31,634 bases of DNA from a virus. Made by a program: the position numbers and the translations under genes. The stretch spans positions 1 through 31,634 of the IMG/VR virus record IMGVR_UViG_3300032561_000085, one strand, 5' to 3'. This document shows, in pieces, positions 20,822 to 28,136 of this stretch (the stretch's first letter is position 1; the number at the start of each line of letters is the position of its first letter). The notes below the pieces were generated by a model, which made no database searches, was not told the origin of the DNA, and saw only the letters and a program-made list of their open reading frames with translations.

Positions 20822-21640
20822 ATGGATATCGTCACCCCAATTGAATTCTCGGAGGCCATTGACCAGTGGCTGGCCAGGGTGACGTTGCCGACTGGCCTGG
20901 ACAGCGCCACCATCAAACAGCAGATCTCGGCCGCCATCCGGCGGCAGAGCGTGTTCAGCGCTGAAACGATGATGGAAGGCTACCTGGACCGAATCCAGAG
21001 CACGTTGGCCAGTGTGATCCAGCCCAAACAGGAGCTAAGGACCGATGAAACCGGCGCCACGAAGACCGTCATCACCGGACACAATCCGGCCACGGCGCGG
21101 GAGGCGCTGCGGAATGCGCTCCGATCGGAAGGCTATCGTCCGGCGGAAGACATCAAAGGCACGATCAAGGACCTGAGCAGCGACGCGCGGCTCAACCTGG
21201 TGGTAAAAACCAACACCGACCTGGCCCAGGGCGCGGGCAAGTACGTGCAATCCAATCTCGACGAGGACGTGATCGAGCTTTATCCGGCGTGGGAATTGGT
21301 CCGCTACGAGAAGCGATCGACGCCGCGGGACTGGGAGCAGCGCTGGAGGATCGCGGCCCAGGTGGCGGGCGATGCCCAGGCCAATGCCTGTCTCGGGCTC
21401 TACGGACGCATGTGCGCGCTCAAGAGCAGCGAGATCTGGGAGCAACTCGGTGAGGGCGCCGGCGGCTATACGGATACCCTCGATAACCCCTATCCGCCCT
21501 TCGCTTTCAACTCGGGCATGTGGACCGATGATGTATCGAGGGACGACGCGCAATCATTGGGATTGCTCGAAGAGGGTGACCAGGTGAAGCCCAAGATCCT
21601 CGATATCGCCAAACTGTTCGGATTGGGGGGTGAGTCATGA
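20822..21640 (+). CDS. MuF-like minor head protein
   Basis: 272 residues from ATG 20822, four bases after the adaptor stop. EFSEAIDQWLARVTLPTGLDS and FSAETMMEGYLD are N-terminal helices; SDARLNLVVKTNTDLAQGAGKY, then YPAWELVRYEKRSTPRDWEQ RW, later ALKSSEIWEQLGEG and NPYPPFAFNSGMW show the MuF-type order (internal helix with T-N, 'PAwELvR', then 'PyPPF...SGm'). MuF-type proteins enter the head or are injected with DNA. In Mu, MuF lies between portal and protease; here it lies after the adaptor. Confidence 0.7.
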   Translation: MDIVTPIEFSEAIDQWLARVTLPTGLDSATIKQQISAAIRRQSVFSAETMMEGYLDRIQSTLASVIQPKQELRTDETGATKTVITGHNPATAREALRNALRSEGYRPAEDIKGTIKDLSSDARLNLVVKTNTDLAQGAGKYVQSNLDEDVIELYPAWELVRYEKRSTPRDWEQRWRIAAQVAGDAQANACLGLYGRMCALKSSEIWEQLGEGAGGYTDTLDNPYPPFAFNSGMWTDDVSRDDAQSLGLLEEGDQVKPKILDIAKLFGLGGES

Positions 21641-22260
21641 GCATCACCATCAACGTCACTCGGAACGACGCCACACCGCGGATGGACGCGTTGCGGGCCT
21701 CGCTAACGCCAGGCCGGCTATCGGCGGCCGTGGGGCCGGCCTGCGCCAATCTCACGCGCGCGCATTTGCGGGATCTGGGCCAGAACAAGCGGGGCTGGCC
21801 TACCACGAACTTCTGGGCGCGGGCGGCCAAGGCGACTAGCTGGCGCCGCGTGCCCGAGGGCACGGTGGTGTCGATCAATCAGATCGGCGTGCGCCAGCGG
21901 TTCTTTGGCGGGCCAATCAGCCCCGTGAATGCCAAGGCGTTGACCATCCCCATCTCTCCGGTCGCCTACGGCCATGTGGCGAGCGATTTCCCCGGCATCT
22001 TCGCCCTCAAAACGCCCAAGGGAACGTACCTCGTCCAGAAGGATGAAACCGAGGGCATGAAGAAGCGCGAGCGGGCCAAGGCCATCCGGGGCATGGGCGG
22101 GAACTGGAAACGGCGCGAGGCAGGTACCTTGCACTTCCTGTTCAAGCTCGTTTCCTCGGTCTTGCAAGGGCCGAATCCGGGCGTATTGCCGGACATGGAC
22201 GAATACCGCGCCGAGAGCAACAAGGCCGTGCTGGCGGCGGTCATCAAGCGCGATCGATGA
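21637..22260 (+). CDS. Virion morphogenesis / tail completion protein (Mu gpG-like)
   Basis: 207 residues. It begins MSITINVTRNDATPRMDALRA, has an early helix, then HLRDLGQNKRGWPTTNFWARAA, and a beta-rich core (GTVVSINQIGVRQRFFGGPI, then KALTIPISPVAYG). The 'f...a..nf.sgGwp...f....' and 'rq.fGG.I.P....aLaIP' motifs are those of phage virion morphogenesis proteins, which complete the tail end joined to the head. Overlaps both neighbours by 4 bases. Confidence 0.8.
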   Translation: MSITINVTRNDATPRMDALRASLTPGRLSAAVGPACANLTRAHLRDLGQNKRGWPTTNFWARAAKATSWRRVPEGTVVSINQIGVRQRFFGGPISPVNAKALTIPISPVAYGHVASDFPGIFALKTPKGTYLVQKDETEGMKKRERAKAIRGMGGNWKRREAGTLHFLFKLVSSVLQGPNPGVLPDMDEYRAESNKAVLAAVIKRDR

Positions 22261-22979
22261 GCACCAAGAGCAACATTGTAAGCCTCCAGGAATACGTGTT
22301 TAACGGGCTGTTAAGCTGCGATCTCTTCGCCGCCTACAACGTGGTGATGGCCCGCGAGTTCCTGGCCCAGTCGCAAGTGGAGTTCGACGCGCTCTGGCTC
22401 ACGCCGCGGACGGCGGGCGGGCCGAGCGGGATCGGGATCTATGTCGAGATGCCCTCACTGGACATCGACAAGCCCAACAGCCTCCAGCGCAATCTGACCC
22501 TGGGGATCGTGGTGATCGAGGAGCGGAATATCAATATGGGCACGGCCGGGACCGGCACCTCAGCGGAGGAACTGGCCGAGGCGGTGCTGGATTTCGCCTT
22601 CGGCTGGCTGCTGGGATTCTCCAGCGCCCTGACGCCGGCGAGCGGCACGGTGCGCCCGGCGCGGGATGTTGTCGAGGGTGGCGGACTGATTGTCTACCGG
22701 GCGAGCCTGAGTCTGCGGCGGGAGCATCAATCCACGGCCAGGTGTGATATGCCGCTCATTTCGGCGGTGGGGGATGGCACCTGGACGCTGGCCAACGGCA
22801 CCAACACTCCGGACGCCGCTATATACTATACCCTGAATGGCTACCTCCCCGGCAAGAGCGTGGCCTCGGCAGTGCTTTACTCGGCGCCGGTGGCTCTGAC
22901 CACCGGCCAAACTATTACGTGGGCCGCGTGGCGGAGTGACCGCCTGCCCTCGCATGTCCAAACTCGAACGATTCAATAA
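22257..22979 (+). CDS. Tail terminator-like protein with C-terminal chitobiase-type beta domain
   Basis: 240 residues. Residues 1-160 fit a Mu gp37-type tail terminator: a short helix, beta strands (NLTLGIVVIEERNIN), a helix ELAEAVLDFAFGWLL, and a final strand LIVYRASLSLRRE. Residues 165-238 add a separate domain: NTPDAAIYYTLNGYLPGKS, then SAVLYSAPVALTTGQTITW. This is the pattern of the CHB_HEX_C_1 (chitobiase/beta-hexosaminidase C-terminal) beta domain, usually an extracellular sugar- or surface-binding accessory. The fusion is unusual for a terminator. Confidence 0.72.
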   Translation: MSTKSNIVSLQEYVFNGLLSCDLFAAYNVVMAREFLAQSQVEFDALWLTPRTAGGPSGIGIYVEMPSLDIDKPNSLQRNLTLGIVVIEERNINMGTAGTGTSAEELAEAVLDFAFGWLLGFSSALTPASGTVRPARDVVEGGGLIVYRASLSLRREHQSTARCDMPLISAVGDGTWTLANGTNTPDAAIYYTLNGYLPGKSVASAVLYSAPVALTTGQTITWAAWRSDRLPSHVQTRTIQ

Positions 22980-22985
22980 AAACGT

Positions 22986-23972
22986 ATGGCAACAGCAATT
23001 GACAGCAGCTTAATCACGGTCGGCGGTCCGTGCAAAATCATCGACAACTCAACCTCGGCGGGCCTGACCCAGAGCGGCGCGGCCACCATCTACACTGAGG
23101 AAGATGTCACTATCGAGCCGGTCATCGGAGAGCGGGCGGTCCCGTCCTCGGTGGGTGGCGAGCAGGATACGACCATCACCGATCTGACCTGGAAGATCGT
23201 CGGCCAGCCCAAGGCCATCTGGACCACGGCGGTGGCCGGGGCCATCGTCCCGGCCGGCATCGTCAACTGGACGACGGCGGGCGGGCGCGTGTGCGGCTCG
23301 GCTAACCGCTACGTGACGGTGATCGGCTCGGATGGCGAGATGTACATCTTTGCCCGCGGCTGCGTCACCAAGCCGGCGAGACTGTTCTTCGGTCTGGGGA
23401 AGTCCCTCTACGGCTCGGTCGAATGGACTTGCTACATCGGATCGGCGGCGCAAACCACCGACACGGGCGCGTTCTACGTCCAGAGCACGGGCGCCACCTG
23501 GTCGCAGGTGGATTACCCGACGACCCACCAGGAGGCGATCGCCACGGCGGCCTGGGGCGCGGTCACGGGCTGGACCACGCTCTTCGCCGAGGACGGCTTC
23601 TCCGTGGAGCATGAGGTCAAGCTCACGCCGGTGAAGATGGGCAACCTCACGGTGGACCATCGGATCTCGGGCTACCGAGCGGCCTGCAAATTCAAACCGG
23701 AGCAGCCCACGAGCGCGCAACTGTTGACCGCACTGGGCTTGCAGGGTGCATCGATGGGCGTCGGCACGCGGATGTCGTCGCGGGCGAACAGCTTCGTCAT
23801 CACCGCTCCGGGCGTGGGCCTGGGCGGGAGCGGGACCTCGATTTCCTGCACCATTGCCGGCGCATCGCTGAATAAGGGCGCATTCCTGTTCTCGAACAAG
23901 GTCAACCGACACGGCGAGTTCGCGATGATCACGTCGCTGACGACGCCGGCGGCGCGGATCACGCTGGCTTAA
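22986..23972 (+). CDS. Major tail tube-like protein
   Basis: 328 residues, beta-rich, with few charged residues and many Thr, Gly and Val. N-terminal segment SLITVGGPCKIIDNSTSAGL; middle HQEAIATAAWGAVTGWTTLFAEDGFSV in two parts; C-terminal ASMGVGTRMSSRANSFVITA and KGAFLFSNKVNRHGEFAM. The order after the terminator and before the tape measure, the absence of a sheath gene and the composition all fit the tube of a siphovirus. No family was named with certainty. Confidence 0.7.
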   Translation: MATAIDSSLITVGGPCKIIDNSTSAGLTQSGAATIYTEEDVTIEPVIGERAVPSSVGGEQDTTITDLTWKIVGQPKAIWTTAVAGAIVPAGIVNWTTAGGRVCGSANRYVTVIGSDGEMYIFARGCVTKPARLFFGLGKSLYGSVEWTCYIGSAAQTTDTGAFYVQSTGATWSQVDYPTTHQEAIATAAWGAVTGWTTLFAEDGFSVEHEVKLTPVKMGNLTVDHRISGYRAACKFKPEQPTSAQLLTALGLQGASMGVGTRMSSRANSFVITAPGVGLGGSGTSISCTIAGASLNKGAFLFSNKVNRHGEFAMITSLTTPAARITLA

Positions 23973-24009
23973 CACCCGCGAAACTCACTAGCGATAGGAA
24001 CAAAACACT

Positions 24010-24216
24010 ATGGATAAGCAACAACTTGAGACGATGGCGACCGTGTTGGGTGAACTGGATAAGGCCGTGGCGGGAATGCTGACGGATGCCCATCACGGGG
24101 CATCGCCCTTCGTGGCGCCCTTGCGGGTGCGGCTCACGGCGGCCATGGATGCCCTGGCCGGCCACCAGGCGTGGCTGGCCACGCAGCCCGCGCCCACGGC
24201 AACCCTGGCGGCCTGA
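24010..24216 (+). CDS. Small helical tail protein
   Basis: 68 residues, helical (MDKQQLETMATVLGELDKAV, LTAAMDALAGHQAWLA). It lies where siphoviruses keep tail assembly chaperones, between tube and tape measure, but no slippery site for the usual chaperone frameshift is evident at its end. The leader is A-rich (AGGAACAAAACACT before ATG). Confidence 0.55.
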   Translation: MDKQQLETMATVLGELDKAVAGMLTDAHHGASPFVAPLRVRLTAAMDALAGHQAWLATQPAPTATLAA

Positions 24217-24217
24217 C

Positions 24218-24637
24218 ATGAAGGTCGAATACCGAACGCCGGCGGGCAGCGGAGGCTACTCCGTGCTTGCGGATGAGAACGCCACCACGGACACGGGTGA
24301 GCGCATCTCCGGGTACCAGCCGGCATTTCGGAAGACGCCGGACATTCAGGCACTGGCGATGTCGGGTGTGCAGTTCGTGGCGGACCGCGGCAATGGGGTT
24401 TGGACGCTCAAGTTCAACGTGGACCGCATCCACGCCAGCGCCGCCACCGCGGTTTCCTTCGTGGCCACGCATGCGGCAGTTTTCGCCGGATACCAGGCCA
24501 GCATCGATCTGCAAATCACCGTAGGCGCCACGGTGTTGCATTTGCTGGGCGCGGCGCTGACGGCGCTTACGCCGGCGCCGCAGTCCGATCAGTCATCGTT
24601 CTTCAGTTACGAGTTCACCGGACCGAGTTATGGCTGA
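24218..24637 (+). CDS. Hypothetical tail protein
   Basis: 139 residues from ATG 24218, starting one base after the preceding stop. Beta-rich: GYSVLADENATTDTGERISG, then GVWTLKFNVDRIHASAA, later ATVLHLLGAALTAL. It overlaps the tape measure start by 8 bases. Position suggests a tail assembly or tape-measure partner; not recognised. Confidence 0.6.
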   Translation: MKVEYRTPAGSGGYSVLADENATTDTGERISGYQPAFRKTPDIQALAMSGVQFVADRGNGVWTLKFNVDRIHASAATAVSFVATHAAVFAGYQASIDLQITVGATVLHLLGAALTALTPAPQSDQSSFFSYEFTGPSYG

Positions 24638-26105
24638 TTCTGACAACGCCCTGGATATTCTGATTCGCACGCTGGCGGATACCGCCGGAGCGGATAAGGT
24701 GCAAGCCGCCCTGGACCGGGCGACGAAGGGGACCGTTGACGAGGGAAAAGCCAACGAAGAAGCGAGCAAGCACGCGGAAAAGAACGAGTTTAGCCACCGG
24801 CAACTGCACAAGATCTTCCACTCGCTTAGTGAGGTGGTTCCGGGCCTTGGCCAGGCGATGATGTTCACCCTTGGCGCGGCGGCCGGGGGAACGGCGGTGC
24901 TCGTCGAGGGGATCAAGGTCCTCGCCGGATGGATCGAGAAAATCAGGGAGAAATACAAGGAAGCTGCCGAGGCATCGGCAGAGGTATGGAGGGCGGGGCA
25001 GGACGACTCTGCGAAGGCAATCACGGCGGCGGCCGACTATGCGCGGACGCTCGAAGAAATCGCGACGGCAACGGATCAGGTGAAGGCGGCGGAAGACCGC
25101 GAAAGGGCTGTGCTCGAAGCCATCGAGCACGCCCGAATGAAGATCCTCGAAGCGCAGGAAAAAGAGGCCATGGCGGCGGCCAACGGCGATAAAATGGCGG
25201 AAGCGGACGTGCAGCGGCGCTTCGGCAAGGCCAAGACGGCAGAGCAGCTCGCCGCCGAGCAGGATTCCATCCAGCAGATGGAGGAGAACCGAAACAAGGC
25301 CGAGGCCACGGCTAAGGAGGCGATGGCTAAGTCGGAGGCGGCAAGGGGTGCCTATCATAACGCTCTCCAGCCCGGCGCGCCTGGGCAGTCCGAAGCCGCG
25401 ATGGCGGCGGCCGAGCTAAAAGCGAACGAGGCCAAGCTGCCCAAAGCGATTTTGGCCAAACAAGACGCGGAGCGCGCATTGGCATCGCCAGTGTACACCG
25501 CCGGCATATTCGGGCCAAGTGACTTGGGGGTGGCGGCGGACAGAGAGCGTCAGCGCGCCGCGCTCGATGCCGCGACTAAGGCCGTTACCGACGAAATGGT
25601 GGCCGAGCAACAGGCGCGCCAAGCTGTGGAAGCGCGAAAACAGGCCGTCGATCGCCTGGCAGAGGAGCAAAAGAAGGCCGACGAGAAGCTCGCGACGGCG
25701 AACAAATCCCTCGAAGACCTCGAAAACCAGATCAAGCAGGCCAAGGCCGTGGCGGGCGTCCACGCACAAGCAGCGGGTGCAGTGGCAGACGAGGCGCGCA
25801 AGGGAGAGGCGGAGCGGGCGGGACTGAGCAACCCGCGATTAGCCGGCGCGGTGAGGGGCTGGCAGGCTGACATCGAGGCCGAGGAAGGCCGGGCACATGG
25901 CCGGAAAATGAGCCAGGACCAAGCCGCGGGCATCCGGACGCTGGTGGCCACGCTCAAGGCTGCCGGCAATGGCCAGGACGCCATCAACAAGATCCTCCAG
26001 AACATGATGGATATTCACATCAGCCACGAGCAAAAGCTCCAGACGATCGCCAATGCCTTGAATGTGGTGAGAGCCCAGATCGCCAGCTCGCCCAACCGCC
26101 AATGA
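24630..26105 (+). CDS. Tail tape measure protein
   Basis: 491 residues. A hydrophobic stretch, PGLGQAMMFTLGAAAGGTAV and GIKVLAGW (about 71-105), is followed by very long Ala/Glu/Lys-rich coiled coil to about 420, the usual build of a tape measure. At about 0.15 nm per residue it would predict a tail near 75 nm, short for a siphovirus (established rule, inferred number). It lies between tube and tip genes. Confidence 0.82.
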   Translation: MADSDNALDILIRTLADTAGADKVQAALDRATKGTVDEGKANEEASKHAEKNEFSHRQLHKIFHSLSEVVPGLGQAMMFTLGAAAGGTAVLVEGIKVLAGWIEKIREKYKEAAEASAEVWRAGQDDSAKAITAAADYARTLEEIATATDQVKAAEDRERAVLEAIEHARMKILEAQEKEAMAAANGDKMAEADVQRRFGKAKTAEQLAAEQDSIQQMEENRNKAEATAKEAMAKSEAARGAYHNALQPGAPGQSEAAMAAAELKANEAKLPKAILAKQDAERALASPVYTAGIFGPSDLGVAADRERQRAALDAATKAVTDEMVAEQQARQAVEARKQAVDRLAEEQKKADEKLATANKSLEDLENQIKQAKAVAGVHAQAAGAVADEARKGEAERAGLSNPRLAGAVRGWQADIEAEEGRAHGRKMSQDQAAGIRTLVATLKAAGNGQDAINKILQNMMDIHISHEQKLQTIANALNVVRAQIASSPNRQ

Positions 26106-26839
26106 CCTACTGGACCATCACCTATGGCGGCGTGGAGCAGGCGATTTCCTCCTGGGGCATCACGGAATATAGCGTGGATATCGTTTGCCGGGGCACGGAC
26201 ACGCTCCAATTGACCACGAGCGAGCTATTTGACCCAGTCGCGCGGCAGTTTACCTACGAGCAGCCCATGGTGTTGCAGCGGGATCGCGTGCTAACGGGTT
26301 CGACCTGGTCATCGGGATCGATTGTTTTCCAGGGTTTTGTGGGCAACCCGAAGATGACGGCGGATGGCTCGCATCAAGGCATCAGCTATCCCGTCTATGG
26401 GGCCTGGTGGAAGCTGGAGCGGCTGCAATTCAAGCAGACGCGGCAGGTTTTCAACGGCTACGTGGTCCCGACTGACCCGTACAGTGGACTAAACCCGCTG
26501 GCGACCGTTTTTATCGCCGAAACCTTCCTCGGTGAGGACCCCACCGAGGCGCAATGGACCGGCGCGCAAGCCATCACCGAGATCCTCAACTTCGCCAACG
26601 AGTGCTGGAACCCGACGAAGCGCGGGGCGACCTCAGGCCGGGACAACACGCAAGACCTGCTCACAATCGGGACGATCGACTGTGGCCAGGTGTTCCCCAA
26701 AACGAGGGCGAGCACGCTGAGTTGCGCGGAGGCCATCACGCAGATCCTGCGCGGCTTCTTCCCGGCCACCGTGCCGTGGTTCAACTACGCGACCACGCCG
26801 CCGACGCTCAATATCCGAGACCAGAGCAACCTGACCTGA
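26102..26839 (+). CDS. Tail-tip protein, N-terminal half of a split gene
   Basis: 245 residues. Beta-rich N-terminus (YSVDIVCRGTDTLQLTTSEL, VLQRDRVLTGSTW, VFQGFVGNPKM) resembling tail-tip/hub proteins; later a helix TLSCAEAITQILRGFF and VPWFNYATTPPTLNIRDQSN at the end. That last motif ('PWF.y...PtL.i....') normally continues into a further domain in hub proteins. The following gene starts one base later in the +1 frame and supplies such a domain. So this is either a true two-gene tip or one protein interrupted by a frameshift. Confidence 0.72.
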   Translation: MTYWTITYGGVEQAISSWGITEYSVDIVCRGTDTLQLTTSELFDPVARQFTYEQPMVLQRDRVLTGSTWSSGSIVFQGFVGNPKMTADGSHQGISYPVYGAWWKLERLQFKQTRQVFNGYVVPTDPYSGLNPLATVFIAETFLGEDPTEAQWTGAQAITEILNFANECWNPTKRGATSGRDNTQDLLTIGTIDCGQVFPKTRASTLSCAEAITQILRGFFPATVPWFNYATTPPTLNIRDQSNLT

Positions 26840-26840
26840 T

Positions 26841-27911
26841 ATGGCCTACACGCTCAATCTATCGGCCTGCCGAAACGTGGAGATCACGCCGCTCTACGAC
26901 CGCCAGATCGCGGGCGTCATCATCTGCTACAAGCAGGTAAATCTCGTCAGTGGTGTCCCCTGGCCACAGATCTACATCGACAAATACCCGGCCACCATCA
27001 CCGACTACACACCGAATGTGCTCACCCACGTGGTGGAATTGGCCGGTCGCAAGGTGACCAACTTCTCCGGATCGGTGCGGGTGGCATCGCTGGCGAACGC
27101 GTTTTCATCGACGGCTAACGTCCGGGCCGCCTTCTGGCTGGCCCTGGACTCGACGCTGCAAGCGCCGGAAGTCCACTCGACATCGGTGACGGCCGCCGTG
27201 CCGACGAGCGTGGTAAATGCCCAAACGGGCGCGGCGGTGGATACCACGACCGCCTACCCGAACATCCTCCTGCCCGGATGCATCGTGGCGAGTTGGATGG
27301 GCGTGAACTGGGTCGAGGCCGTCATCACCATGGACCATGGGTTTACGACCTATTCCGACCCTCTCACTTGGGCCGTGCCGGCGCTGGGTGTGCACCGGAC
27401 GTGCTCGATGCGGGTAATCCTCACGAATGCCATCACCCAGATCTACACTGGCCAGCAATTGAACGACACCGGCGACCCGATTCCGCCGCTTTACCCGGCC
27501 TCGGGCAGCCTGGCCCAAGCGATGTATAATTCGACCAGCGCCCTCCAATACGAAGGGCAAGTCACGCTGTTGGGACAGACGCTCCGGAGCGACATCGCGG
27601 CGGGATCGGCGCTCAGCCTGGTCGGTCCAAGCGGGAACACCTACGGCCCGGTGCTAGTGCAATCCGTGGCCACTCGGCCGCACTATGGCGAGATGCGCGT
27701 GAGCTTCGGCCCCGTGGCACGGCAGGACCTGCAAGGGTTAATCACCATGTGGATGGCCACGCGCTGGCGGACCGCCTACAACCTGCCATCGGGCCGCGGC
27801 AGTGCCACCGCGTCTGATATCACCAGCGTGGATTCCAGCGGCGCCTCGGCTCGGCACGATACGGCGCACGGCGTGCCGCAATACTCACGATTTGAAGTGA
27901 CCGGGAGCTAG
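26841..27911 (+). CDS. Tail-tip protein, C-terminal half of a split gene
   Basis: 356 residues from ATG 26841. It begins YTLNLSACRNVEITPLYDRQ and continues IAGVIICYKQVN, which reads like the middle of a hub protein ('l.itprydlqv.GV.i.Y'), not a natural N-terminus. The C-terminal part has SALQYEGQVTLLGQTL and RPHYGEMRVSFGPV, resembling the end of phage hub proteins. No strong Shine-Dalgarno sequence precedes its ATG; expression by coupling or +1 shifting is likely. Confidence 0.72.
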   Translation: MAYTLNLSACRNVEITPLYDRQIAGVIICYKQVNLVSGVPWPQIYIDKYPATITDYTPNVLTHVVELAGRKVTNFSGSVRVASLANAFSSTANVRAAFWLALDSTLQAPEVHSTSVTAAVPTSVVNAQTGAAVDTTTAYPNILLPGCIVASWMGVNWVEAVITMDHGFTTYSDPLTWAVPALGVHRTCSMRVILTNAITQIYTGQQLNDTGDPIPPLYPASGSLAQAMYNSTSALQYEGQVTLLGQTLRSDIAAGSALSLVGPSGNTYGPVLVQSVATRPHYGEMRVSFGPVARQDLQGLITMWMATRWRTAYNLPSGRGSATASDITSVDSSGASARHDTAHGVPQYSRFEVTGS

Positions 27912-27914
27912 GCT

Positions 27915-28133
27915 ATGAGCACACCCAAGATTCAGACCATGTCATCGCCGGGCACGCGGGATTTTCGCCTGGCCTGGTTCAACACGGACGGCACGATCGA
28001 CACAAGCCAGGCGTCCGTGGTGATTGATTTGGCCTCGGCCAGCGGGAAGCAGATTTCGCTGCAAACCATGACGGTTTGCGATGGGACGGGGACGCAGAAG
28101 AGCATCATCGTGCTGGCGAGCGCTCCGTTTTGA
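27915..28133 (+). CDS. Small tail-tip accessory protein
   Basis: 72 residues, beta-rich: MSSPGTRDFRLAWFNTDGTI, later ISLQTMTVCDGTGTQKSIIV. It begins three bases after the hub gene and ends three bases before the next. Unrecognised; a small tip or baseplate component is likely by position. Confidence 0.6.
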   Translation: MSTPKIQTMSSPGTRDFRLAWFNTDGTIDTSQASVVIDLASASGKQISLQTMTVCDGTGTQKSIIVLASAPF

Positions 28134-28136
28134 GCC

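Noticed and set aside
24190-24230. Lambda G/GT-type programmed frameshift before the tape measure
   Set aside because: No slippery heptamer is visible, and the next gene has its own ATG one base after the stop.
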